Shown in pieces: positions 35,592-47,044 of a DNA stretch of 64,000 nucleotides. The stretch is from contig CM077666.1 in NCBI GenBank assembly GCA_039707655.1, positions 244,682,166 through 244,746,165 of the forward strand, in the 5' to 3' direction. Positions within the stretch are counted from its first letter, which is position 1. The number at the start of each line of letters is the position of its first letter. The notes under the pieces were generated by a model. It saw nothing but the letters and a program-made list of their open reading frames with translations, was not told where the DNA came from and did not search any database. The translations under genes were made by a program, and so were the position numbers. This DNA is from Elymus sibiricus. Its lineage: Eukaryota > Streptophyta > Magnoliopsida > Poales > Poaceae.

Positions 35592-36255
35592 TCGTGCATA
35601 TCTTACATACTTGTCTCATATCATACTTGGCTCGAGCATCTAGCATTGTGGCAAAGCATACAAAAAAGAGGAAAAAAAGGAAAAAGCTTTTAAGCAAAAG
35701 AGGAGAAACAAAGAGCTTGTAAGCAATAGAAATAACATTGAGCCATTTTGCATAGTACATAGTCTTGGAGCATACATACATAGCATACTTGGGATTGAAG
35801 ACGGCACGATCACTCGCTTAGGTTGGTGCACAAGCGTATCTAGCCCATTTGAGCAATCGAGCTATTGTCTCTCTAGTATCATTGCAACACGAGCTTTTTG
35901 CATGGTAACACATTTGTGCTCATTCCTTGGTTGCGCGGATCCCACTTATCTATCTGTGTGTGTGTTTCCTTGTGCCACTATAGCTATTGATCTATTTGCT
36001 TTACATTGCAATTTTGTGAATCTTCCTCAACATTTTCGATACTCTTGGACTAACATTTGCTTGAATTTTGTGCCACTTGTCGTAACCAAGCCACTCGATA
36101 AGCTTTACTTTGTTGGTGTGAGTGAGCAAGTCCGGTACCAATTCCACTATTCTCTCAATTCACATTGAGTGACGCGGGATACATCCTCAACTTTGGGAAA
36201 AGGTAGCTTGGTATTGTTTATCTCAATTCCTACTCACCTTTGCTCGAGTCTTGTG
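35592..36255 (+). other. EC leader, second part
   Basis: The leader resumes with TCGTGCATATCTTACATAC, matching about 144 onward of E1. It carries the GCTTTTAAGC / GCTTGTAAGC dyads (35685-35725) and the GTGTGAGTGAGCAAGTCCGG block, and ends at the gag start. Confidence 0.75.
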
Positions 36256-39200
36256 ATGGATAGGCAAAGCACATCTACTTTGGTCTACAACAACAACGAC
36301 GAGTTTGATGCCATGAAGAACCACTTGGACGCCAAGATGGACAAGCACTTGGAGGAGCTCAAATCCCTCATCAAGACCGGCAAGAGGTCTTCCTCGTCTT
36401 CGAGAAGACGCTCAAGTGCACATGCTTCCGAGCTACCATCTCCAGCAAGATCACATCGGCATCGACACCATCACCGACAACAATGTGAAGGTCAAGAGCT
36501 CAACACCAACCACCGCTCTACGACTTCACCATCAACCTTGGCATCTTCGCCAAGCGATGTCAAGGCATCTTCGCCTTTGGACATGCGGCATCTTCGCCGA
36601 CAAGCACCTCAAGATTGCGCTCAAGAGAAGCTCCCCAAGCTCAAGTCCGCGACTTCCACGAGGTACGACGACCACGACACCGACCACGAGCTTCCTTTCT
36701 ATGGAACTCAAGACCCCGAAGAGTACCTCGCGTGGGAGCGCAAGATGGACGACTACCTCAAGCTACATCAAGTCCCCTCCGAAGATCAAGTGAAGTTCGC
36801 CACAAGAAACTTCCACGACTACGCATCGACATCGTGGCTTCACACACCTTCGAAGAGCTTCAACATGAGTTGGCCCAAGACGAAGAAAGCGATGCGGCGA
36901 GAATTTGTGCCTTTCACCTACACGGAACATCTTCAACGCCAATTGGAGAACACCATACAAGGATCCAAGTCCCTCGACGAGTACTTCAAGAAGATGAAGA
37001 AAGCCTTGCGACGAGCCGGCATGGATGACCCCATTTGGATGAAGTTCTACTTCATGATGGGATTGAACAACGACATCTCCAAGACTATATCTTCCTCGAC
37101 AACTACGAGTCCCTCGACGACATCTACTTTGGTGCTCTCAAGGCGTAACAAGAACTTATGAAGGCCAAGGCTTCTCCACCCCAAGCACACTTCGCAACGA
37201 CCAAGCTCCAAGACGGCGAGCATGAGGATAGTACCACCATGATGTCCAAGCCCAACGAGTTCCAAGATGACACTCCCAAGTTCGACTTCACTGCCATCGC
37301 TCTTTGTGGCATTGACGATGCCGAGTCTACCACGACTCTTTTTGAAGACGGCACGGCGAAGACTACGACTACGGAGCCAATCAAGGACCATGTTTTGGAG
37401 GCGAGCGACAAGGTGGTGAGCAAGGATGATGCTTCCATCTTTGGAGGCGAGAGTGATGATGTGCCATCTTCGGCCTTCATCCGTGGCGAGGGTGACGAGA
37501 TGGTTGAGCAAGGGATTTTTCTTCGACCACGGCGGCATATGATGATGAGTTGAGCGACATGAGCCACCATATTGAGAGTGAGAGCGAGTTCACCACTAGC
37601 CCCATATATTACGAGTTGTCCCAATTCCCATGTGAGGAGAGCCACAACCCCCACCACTTGAGTGAGATGAGTGACTCCACCATATGTGACTTTGAGTGCA
37701 CCTATTTTGAGGGAGTTAGTGAGCCACCACAAGAGTTGAGAGAGGAAGTTGATAGGTCTTGTGAGGCCATCTTGAACTCTAATGACTTCACCTCTACCTC
37801 TATTGTGTCTTCTCATTTGGTGCTAGGTCCCATATATGATGACGCGCCGATCCTCGACGACTTCATCCTCCCTATGGACAAGATGATGGCCATGGTGGAA
37901 TATGATGCACCCCCCCACATGGTTCCATCACAATGATGACTACCTCGAGTTGGTCTTTGCCACCTCACCTACACCACATAAGTGGAATGACAAAGGTAAC
38001 ATAGGTGAAGAAGGTGATGCTCTAGTCCCACTAGTGGACATTGATTGCTTGCATGATGTCGATCATCCTATTGACATGCTTCATGCTAGTATGATTTCCC
38101 CATGCGATGATTTACCCATTTATGATGAGTTTGATGATTGCCATGTGGAGTCTATTCGTTGTGATGCCATGTTGCATAGGATTTCTTGTGTGAATTCTCT
38201 CGATCACATCATGTTTGACAATCCGCTTGACTTGTCATATGCTATGCATGAGATCAACAATATGTCATATTTGCAATCTCATCATAGTAACTATGCATAT
38301 GCCATTAAAATAAACCCAATTTGCACATATGGCATAGATGACAAGCCCATGGTTATTGGCATTTGTTTTTCTTGTGATGATATTGATATGCTTCCTTTGC
38401 ATCATTGCCATCATATGCCATTCCATGACCACCTAGCTTCAGACATGCATCGTTTGCCATGTTGTCCATTTTCTCCATATTGTGATTCTGCTATTGCTAT
38501 TGAGGAGAGCCCCATAGTTTCCTCATACATGTTAGGAGAATTTGATCCAACCCATCCATTGCATGATCCCAATACTTGTGTGCACAATATGCTCTCGATG
38601 AATAAAAATGCTATTGATGTGCCATATACTTGCATGATCAATTTGTGTCCCCATCGTGTTATACATAACAACTATTCTTTCATCATGGATGACATGTTCA
38701 TATACCATGCCTCAAATTTCTTTGAGCATTACTTGTTTTTTGCTAACTCTAACGTGCACATACACATCATGATGGATGATGTGTACATTTACCACGCACA
38801 CACTTTCTTTCGTTTGCCTATTTATTGTGCAGGTACCCATGCTTCTTGTCAACCTCGCAAGCGCATGAGTTGACGAAACGAGCTCTAGAGAGCAATGAAG
38901 ACGTGCGCCACCATGAAGTATTTACCCTCCACCCGCCCTCTTTGTGCAAGAATTCTACATGGCCCTCACATGGTTATGGGTTATTGTCCATTACATATTC
39001 TATGCCCATCTTGCCATGTTCACTTTGAATGATATGCTCATTTCCATTTGGATGACATGCTTTGGTGACCCATGCTTTGCATTACACATGATCCATGATT
39101 CTACTACTTGTATGTGTGTTTGCATGCTTGGTGGACATATCACTTGTTATTGCCATGTTCCATGCTTGTTGGCCCATTCCTATGATAATTGCCCCATTAT

Positions 39201-39782
39201 TTGTCTTGTTTGCGATATGTCATGTGCATTGCCTATATCTACTATTTGCTCACATGACATGATTGCCATGATTTCCTCTAGTATGTTGCATCTTCGCACT
39301 ACTAGTTTGCACGACATGATTGATACGATTGCCTATGTTACATCACCGATGATTCATACTTGCTCGTTTCATGCGGTTGATACCACCTATTCCCATGCTT
39401 TGCACATGATTGATATTTCTTCTTGTCATATATCTCCATATGTTGCCTCTCTCATGCTAGATGATTTGTCATATATCTCTACCTACCATTTGCATGCTTG
39501 TTTCCATGATGACCTTGATTATGCTCAATTTATATGCTTACATGACATGCCACTATCCTTTGTCACACCATTTGCTATGCATGATGATGACACTTGTTGG
39601 GTGACTCACCTCTTGAATGATTGGTTTTGCACTAATGCTAACCACATTTGTTTTTCCAAGTGTTTGTTGTCTTTGCTCCTTTTGAAGGAATCACGAGACG
39701 GTGCGATATTGGAGAGTGCCCATTTCGAGCTACAAGATGATAATTTCTTGGTGATCGTCCACTTCTACACGGCGACGACATC
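36256..39782 (+). pseudogene. EC gag plus long ORF, multiply broken
   Basis: It starts MDRQSTSTLVYNNNDEFD. The gag core is complete (DPEEYLAWERKMDDY near 36710, MKFYFMMGLNNDIS near 37038), then a 2-base insertion near 37086 and TAA at 37146 (GAA in relatives) break it. Further shifts lie near 37520, 37910 and 38840. Around 39470 the text jumps over roughly 1 kb that other copies have, including the third MMDD module. It stops at 39782, where EB2 inserted, and the last bases before the LTR are at 55495. No pol is present. It is the most decayed of the nested copies, in line with EC being oldest. Confidence 0.8.
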
Positions 39783-40758
39783 TGATGCAGAGCATCCTAC
39801 GGACATCACCATGTCAAGAGTCCGTTTGGCAAGTGACACGTGTCACATCTACTTCACATACATAAAGGTGAATCATCTCCTTTACACGTGTTCACTTGTG
39901 CCCTTCGAGGATGGTATACTACTTGACCGTCCTACCGTGTGCATGTATAGGTTTGAGCCCAAATGATGACTGTGCCATGGAGGAGGTCATCCACAAGCGA
40001 GCGCCTACACCATCGAAGAAGGAAGCTTGGAAGCGGAGAAGGAACCATCAAGAAGAAGGCGAGGTTCCACGTGCATCGACGGATGTCCACGAGAAAGCGA
40101 CGTGTTGCGAAGCTTCTGGACACCCCGTGCGCACGGGCCCGTAGACCCCGTGGACACGGGACCCCGTGCCCACGGTACATGCCCGTGCGCACGGGCTAAG
40201 TCGCCAGGTCTCTAGATACCCCGTGCGCACGGGCTCCACTTACCCCGTGCGCACGGGGCCTCCTGCGTGTGCCTGTTGGGCTTTGCCATGTATTCCCATT
40301 TCACCCCTCCTTACCCCCTTAATTGCCTAGGACTATATATACTCCTCCTCCTCCTCCATTTAGCTTTAGCTAAGATTAGATCTAGACATTAGAGCTTAGC
40401 TCATGTATCTCCCCTTGTGGGAATCCTCTTGAGAGAGGCACACTCCATTGGAGTTCAAGACCTCCCTTGGAGAAGATCCTTAGGGATATCAAGACCCCCT
40501 TGTGGGAAGGATCTATCTAGATCATCAAGACCCATCTCTCCTAGAGATTTGGATGAACTACCTTTGTATCTTTATTTCCCTTGTTGTTCTTGGATCTTGA
40601 TGCACCTCTTGTATTGCTTGTGATTTGAGGAGTACTTGGTGTGGATCTTGTCCATTAGAGTGTTGTTCTTGTGTTTTCCCCTTGTGTTCTTGGTGTTCTT
40701 CCTCAAATCCACCTCCAATTCATGAACATCGGGCCACCTAGGGTCTTGCCCTACATCA
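39783..40758 (+). repeat. EB2 5' LTR (B-type)
   Basis: It is 976 bases, TGATGCAGAGC...CCCTACATCA. B-type palindromes are at 40122-40252 and the TATA box (TATATATA) at 40334. The variant TGATGCAG is shared with the 3' LTR. Confidence 0.93.
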
Positions 40759-40761
40759 TCT

Positions 40762-40775
40762 TGGTATCATGAGCC
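40762..40775 (+). other. Primer-binding site of EB2
   Basis: TGGTATCATGAGCC lies three bases after the LTR, again with one T more than the initiator-Met-tRNA complement. Confidence 0.82.
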
Positions 40776-41029
40776 ACGTTGACATGAATTTGGAGCCCTA
40801 CCCCCCCATGTTCTAGCCTAATTTTGCTTGTTTTTGTCCAATTTCGAAAATTCCCCACAAAAAGAGCCATACCAAATTTTTTGTGATTTGTTGTTCCTTG
40901 TGAGTTTTTGTTGATTTTGATCCAAGGATCTGGTGTTTAGCAAGTAGATCCATGTCCTATCGCGTCCCCTTAGCCCAATTTTTCTTTCCCCCTTCGAATT
41001 TGGAGTCGAAATTGCAATTTTTCCGCCAC

Positions 41030-41162
41030 CCCCGTGCCCACGGGCTCCCCACCCCGTGCCCACGGGCCCCCGATACGTCTCTGGACACCCCGTGCCCACG
41101 GCCCGTGTACCGTGCGCATGGGACCCCGTGTCCACGGGCCTTAGACCCCGTGCGCACGGCAC
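41030..41162 (+). repeat. B-type palindrome cluster in EB2 leader
   Basis: Six units of CCGTGCCCACGG, CCGTGTCCACGG, CCGTGCGCACGG and near variants occur, in the same order and spacing as in the EB1 leader. Confidence 0.9.
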
Positions 41163-42481
41163 TCCCAGGATCAGCCGCCACTCCTTCACTGTTTCGCCAC
41201 TATCTCCCACTTCCGAACTCCGATTTGGGTGTTCTTTGGCTCGTTGGAAAGCTAGCGACGTGCCCGAGCTGCTCATCTTGGTTTTACCACCATTTGACTC
41301 CATCAAATTTTATGCATTTTTGCATCTTTGCATAGGCCCTCCGCCATAACTTCCGCACCACCACCATAAACTTCCTCAACCTAACCCATTTTGGTTCCCA
41401 TTACATTTGTGGTTGTTTGAGTTGTGAATTGAGTCTCCTAAGGTGTTTCGGCTACTTAGGGACGGTTACATCTTCATCGCCACCGACGACACGGATCGAT
41501 ACGAGTATTGACTAGCATCCATCGACTACATCCACCACGACTTTTCGCATCGACGACGACCATCCATCCTTTGAGACCATCTTCAACCGGAAGCAAGGCC
41601 GGTTACCCCTGACTTCGTGAAAGGTTAAGTGTGACGAAGGTATCCATTCCTTCATAAAATTTTCCTTCCTTGCCATTACATCTTGATAGCCCCACCATCT
41701 TTGCGAATACCTTCATACCTATTGAGACTAGCTATCCGAGTATTGCCGGGCTTCGCGAAAACTTGAGCACCATAGTGATACGATATCATATTGTTGCATC
41801 ATTTGATATATCATATTGTGCAATTGCTTGCTCCCGTGCATATCTTGTGATACTTATCTCATGTGTTTGGTTGAGGCTCAATAAGCATAGTGGAAAGGAA
41901 GAGAAGATAAAAAAAAAACTTTTAAGCAAGAAAAAGAAGATCATAAGCTTATAAGCAGACGAGTGTTGAGCATGAAAAGAGATACTTGTGCATGAGGATA
42001 CATGGAATAGGAAACGTTTTGCTTGCATACATATAGGTTGGTGCCAAGTGGTGAATCGTGCCCAAACGTGCAATCAAGCTAGCGTCTCTCCTTGTGTTTG
42101 TGCAAGACGAGCTTAGTTTTCGTTAGGCAATTTTGTACTGCTCATCCCTATAGTTGCACAAGCCCCATTATCCCACCGTGTGTGTTTCTTTATTGCCCTC
42201 CTCTATATTTGTGATCACTTGCTTTGCATTTTGAGTCCTTTGGATTTATTTCAACATTTACATATCTTGGACTTCAATTTGCATGAATTTGTGCCACTAA
42301 CCCCACCGAGCTCCACTATAAGCCATTTGTGTAGGTTGTGAGGATTTGGACAAGGTTTTTCACCAAGTGCACTCTTTTCCTTGTATACATTGTGGTCTTT
42401 TGAGATCCATCTACAACTTCGGAAAGAGGTAACTTTGGTATGTTCATTCCATCTCGTTCTCACACCTTCTCGAGTGCTTTT

Positions 42482-43934
42482 ATGGATAGGGACGGCACAT
42501 CTCCTTCAGTCTACAATCACGATGACGAGTTCGATGCCATGAAGAACTTCATCGACGCCAAGATGGACAAGTACATGGAGGAGTTCAAGGTCCTCATCAA
42601 CTCCGGCAAGCGGTCTTCCTCATCTTCGAGAAGATGCTCAAGTGCAAAGACTCCCCAGCTACCATCTCCGGCAAGTACACAACGGCATCGACACCAACAA
42701 GACCAGGAAGAGCAACCTTCTGGACATGAGTTGGCTACTCTGGCACCCCCGTGCACACGGGCCTGCGACCCCCGTGCACACGGCCTCCTGCACCCCCGTG
42801 CGCATGGGCCCTATAGTACATCGACATCGACCACAAGGATGCGGCTTCATCCACTACATGGGCATCTTCGCCAAGTGACTTCAAGGCATCTTCGCCTTCG
42901 GATGTACGGCATCTTCGCCCACTCCACGAGCTCAAGTCCGCGACTTCCACGAGCTACTACGACCTCGTTACCGACCACGAGCTTCCGTTCTATCGTACTC
43001 AAGACCCCGAGGAGTATCTCGAGTGGGAGCGCAAGATGGATGACTACCTCAAGCTACATCAAGTCCCCTCCGAAGATCAAGTGAAGTGCGCCACAAGTAC
43101 CTTCCACGACTACGCGTCGACATGGTGGCTTCACACACCTTCGAAGAGCTTCAACATGAGTTGGTCCAAGACAAAGAAAGTGATGCGCCGAGACTTTGTG
43201 CCTTCCGCCTACACGGAACATCTTGTTCACCAATTGGAGAATACCATACAAGGATCCAAGTCCCTCGACGAGTACTTCATGGAGATGAAGAAAGCCTTGC
43301 GACGAGCTGGTGTGGACGACCCCATTTGGATGAAGTTCCACTTCATGATGGGATTGAACAACGACATCGCCAAGACTCTCTTCCCCAACAACTACGAGTC
43401 CCTCGACGACATGTACATTGCTTCTCTCCAAGCGGAACGAGAACACATGAAGGCCAAGTCCACTCGACCCCGAGCACACTTCGCGACGACAACGCTCCAA
43501 GACGGCGAGCATGAGGCTAGTACCACCGAGTTGTCCAAGTCCGACGAGCTCCACGATGAAACTCCAAAGTTCGACTTCACCGCCATCCCTCTTTGTGGCA
43601 TTGACGATGCCGAGTCTACCTTGACTCTTTTTGAAGACGGCGCGGCGACGACTACGACTACGGAGCAACTCAAGGATCAAGATTTGGCGGCGAGTGACGA
43701 GATGATCGAGCATGGGAAGTTCCCTTCGGTCATGGAGGCGAGTGATGATGTGTCATCTTCGGCCTTCATCCACGGCGACGACGAGTCGGTTGAGCATGGG
43801 ATTTTCCCTTCGACCAAGGAGGCGTATGATGATGAGTTGAGCGACTTATGCCACCATATTGAGAGTGAGAGTGACTTCACCACTAGCCCCATATATGATG
43901 AGATGACCCAATTCCCATGTGAGGAGAGCCACCA
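42482..43934 (+). pseudogene. EB2 gag and start of long ORF
   Basis: It starts MDRDGTSPSVYNHDDEFD at 42482. A Ser/Arg-rich segment is followed by the palindrome-coding insert (42745-42810). After a frame change comes a complete gag core: WWLHTPSKSFNMSW near 43125, EYFMEMKKALRRAGVDD near 43270 and MKFHFMMGLNNDIAKT near 43330. From about 43036 it is open to the EA2 insertion at FPCEESHH. The remainder is at 51380-54532. The apparent extension of this frame to 44496 is read-through into the inserted LTR. Confidence 0.82.
42745..42810 (+). repeat. B-type palindromes inside EB2 gag
   Basis: Three units (CCCGTGCACACGGG, CCGTGCACACGG, CCCGTGCGCATGGG) sit in the coding region just before the frame of the gag core changes. 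EB1 has the same insert; A- and C-type gag regions do not. Confidence 0.88.
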
Positions 43935-44903
43935 TGATGCGGAGCATCCCACGTTCATCCCCATGGACACTACACCAACTACCCAAGCACCAAGTGGACC
44001 CATGACAAGATCTCGTGCACGTGCTATTCAATCCGAGGTGACATCTCTCCTACTTGAGCTTCCCTTACACGTGAACGAGACATGGTTGCTACCTCAATCC
44101 GAGATACTATGTATGATCAGGTACAACGAGCATCCCGAGGATCCGAGAGCTGAAGGAGAAGAAAGGGACAGGAGTGCAAACTCTCTGTCCAGACCGGAAC
44201 TTCCGGGCAGAGCCCGGAACCTCCGGACCCCGGAACTTCCGGCCCACCCGGAACTTCCGGCCCAGGGCGAGACCGACGACCCCAGGACGTGCAAAGTCTC
44301 TGTTCAGCCCGGAACCATCCCGGACCCTCGCCCGAAACTTCCGGCCCTCGGACCTTCCGGCCCACGGACTCTAGCCGCCCCTCGCGCCGTGCCAACTCTC
44401 TGTGTAGCCCGGACCCTCGCCGGAACCTGCCCGGACCTTCCGGCTTCCGGAACCTCCGGCCCTGCCCGGAACTTCCGGCCTGCCTGCGCGCAGTGACCCT
44501 GGGCCGAGGCCCATGTACCCCTTCGTCCACCTAGACTATAAATACTCGTCTCCTACCACCGTTTTAGGGTGAGCACAGTAGATAGCTCTTTGAGATAGAG
44601 CTTTGCTCATCCGTACCTCTCCCATGGAGATCAAGACCTCCATGCGAGCCATGTGAGAAGATCCACTCCGGATTCAAGACCTCGACTCCTTCGCGGATCG
44701 GGACGAACTAGCTACCGTGTATCCTCCCTTGTTGGTTTTGGATCTTGTACCCCTACGATGTGTATGTGGATCTAGTGCATGTGTGATTGGATCAAGTTGA
44801 TTTGAGTGTTTCTCTCGTTTTCCCCTCTCGTGTTCTTCGTGTTCTTTGCGGGATCCGCTCCAATCGTGAAAGATCGACACCGTTAGGGTTCCACCCTACA
44901 TCA
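43935..44903 (+). repeat. EA2 5' LTR (A-type)
   Basis: It is 969 bases. It opens TGATGCGGAGCATCCCACG; the first 200 bases differ from the pol-less LTRs and encode a GPMTRSRARAIQ tail. A-type palindromes are at 44190-44480, with GTGC(C)AA.TCTCTGT elements at 44174, 44289 and 44389. The TATA box (TATAAAT) is at 44537. It ends CCTACATCA. Confidence 0.95.
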
Positions 44904-44906
44904 TCT

Positions 44907-44920
44907 TGGTATCATGAGCC
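44907..44920 (+). other. Primer-binding site of EA2
   Basis: TGGTATCATGAGCC carries the same one-base insertion relative to the initiator-Met-tRNA complement as in the pol-less elements. Confidence 0.85.
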
Positions 44921-45224
44921 AGGTTGATCACGATTTTGGAGTCTTCCCCACTGTTTTCTAGCCTGATTTTGTTGTTTTTGGTCCTAATTCGAAAATCCCC
45001 ACCAAAAATAGCCCTCCCAAAATTTTTGTGATTTGTTGGTTTTGATGATGTTTTGTTGAGATTGATCCATGGATTTCGTGTGTAGCACGTAGATCTAGCT
45101 TTCCCACCCCTCCATCCATCCCAATTTTTCTTTTTCCCCTTCCAATTTGGGTTTTTCCCGAAGTTTTCCGCCCAAATTTCCGATCTGCAATTTTCTGTTC
45201 TTGGCGAAATCCCAACCCGCAGAA

Positions 45225-45330
45225 CTTCCGGCCCCGCCCGGACCCTCCGGCCACCGGACCTTCCGGCCTCCACCCGGAACTTCCGGCCAGCGGAATTTCC
45301 GGCCTCCACCCAGAACTTCCGGCCTTGACA
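45225..45330 (+). repeat. A-type palindrome cluster in EA2 leader
   Basis: About six units of CCGGAACTTCCGG or variants (for example CCGGACCTTCCGG) occur, the same type as in the EA2 LTR and in EA. Confidence 0.9.
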
Positions 45331-46387
45331 GAAAGTTGTTCATCGCCTGTTCGTTTCCGCAAGTTGGTCATCTTCGACCACGGTGCAGCGGCATCTTCGC
45401 CAACGTACTGGAGACCGTGCACCACGTCCTCGACCATTACATCACGTCAACCGTCTACGTACTCGCCACCGACAACGACCGCCTCACCTTCGTGACAACA
45501 CCACCGTAAGCAAGGATGGTAACATCGATGACTACTTGTTCATATCCTTGCCTTTGCATTGTGAAACCCCGAGACCATCTTTGCATCGCTTTCCTACGAG
45601 ACTAGCCATTTGAGTATTGCCGGGCAACGATACTTGTGCACTTTAGTGATACCGTTTCGCATAGCTATCATAGCGTGCATATATACTCATATCATCTCTT
45701 GTGCCAAATTGGGTTCCCGCATATACATAATTGCTACCATCGTGAGAGCATTTCGCATAAGTGGCCAAAAGGAAAAGAGCAAAAGAAAGAAAGCTTTTAA
45801 GCAAAAGAGAAAGAGCATCAAGCTTGTAAGCAATAGCCATTGCATCGCCACATCACATCGCATATTCGATCATCTTGGATCATTGTGCAAGTTCACCGGG
45901 ACTCATACATACATAGCATAAGTGCGATAGACAGCCATACGTTTTGTCTCTTATAGGTTGTGCACAAGTTCGTATCCGCCTATTGAGCAAGCGTGCTAGC
46001 GTCTCTCTAGTGTTGTGCAACAAGAGCATTTTCCGTGGATTCCACATTTTGAGCTCGTTCCTTGGTTGCACGACCCCATTTATCTATCCGTGCGTGTGTT
46101 TCCGTGTGCTACTTCTTGCTATTGGTCTACTTGTTACATTTGCAATCTTGTGAATCTTTTTCAACATTATTGATATCTTACTTGCAAATTGCAGAAATTT
46201 TGTGCCACCATCCTAACCAAACTCCTCCAAAAGCTTTACTCGTGTAGGTGTGAGATTGACGCGATCCGGTACCAATTGCACTATTTCCATAATACCATAT
46301 TGGGTGGTCATTGATCCATCTTCAACATTGGATAAGGTACATTGGTCTAGTTCGTTTCTTTCTTCCACTAACACTAGTTTGAGAATC

Positions 46388-47044
46388 ATGGACAGGCCGA
46401 GCACTTCTATCAACCCACTCTTCGATGAGCAAGCAGGCACTACGAACAACTACGTCACCAAGGCTCAACTTTTCGGAACCCAACGAGCGCTACACCAAGA
46501 AAGCGAAGCTTTGGGAGATCACATCGAACAACTCGCCACCGACTTACGCCACTCCGAAACACGAACAAGGGACTACTTCGACGCCAAGATGTCATCTCAA
46601 CTGGAAGAGATCTGCACTATGATGCTCAACCGTGATTCTTCCACTTCGTCTTCATCAAGATCAAGACGGCGTCACTCCAGCCGAAACTCTTCGGACACTT
46701 CTTCGGATGCAAGTCTTCCATGAGCACGTTCTCATCGATCTCAAGAACATGACGACCGGCAAGCTTCAAGAAACCCATTCCATGGCAATGGTTTGCAAGA
46801 CCGCCTTCGAGAGCGCGAACGACCAAAGCGGCAAGCACAAGCCAATGGGAACCAAGATCAAGTTCCACAACGCCAACGCCAAGTGCACCAAGACGACGAC
46901 GCCCTACACCAAGAACGGCAACGTCGTGACGAGCAAGCGCTTGAAGCTCAACGTGCCCTACGCGAATCAACTCGCAACGTCGCCGAACGCAACCGCCGCA
47001 TGCGCGAACAAGACGAAGCCGCATGACTTGAGGAGCGCCAAGAG
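46388..47044 (+). pseudogene. EA2 gag N-terminus, two stop codons
   Basis: It starts MDRPSTSINPLFDEQ, the same MDR.STS opening as in the pol-less gag. A segment DYFDAKMSSQLEEI and a Ser/Arg-rich tract correspond to LDAKMDKHMEELKALI plus SSSSSRRRSS of the relatives. A Gln/Arg-rich charged region follows. TGA at 46721 and TGA at 47024 interrupt the frame; both fit CGA to TGA changes. The frame continues directly into the next feature, so only two point changes separate it from a continuous gag-pol. Confidence 0.85.

Larger units (their letters stand above)
40759..42481 (+). other. EB2 leader
   Basis: It is closely similar to the EB1 leader (16504-18205). It holds B-type palindromes (41030-41162) and the TTTTAAGC / GCTTATAAGC dyads (about 41917-41957). 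A variant GTGTAGGTTGTGAGG block lies near 42330. Confidence 0.78.
44904..46387 (+). other. EA2 leader
   Basis: The untranslated leader contains A-type palindromes (45225-45330) and a CACCGTAAGCAAGG step near 45508. The GCTTTTAAGC / GCTTGTAAGC dyads are at 45791-45831 and GTGTAGGTGTGAG near 46240. Its second half aligns with the leader of EA. Confidence 0.78.
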
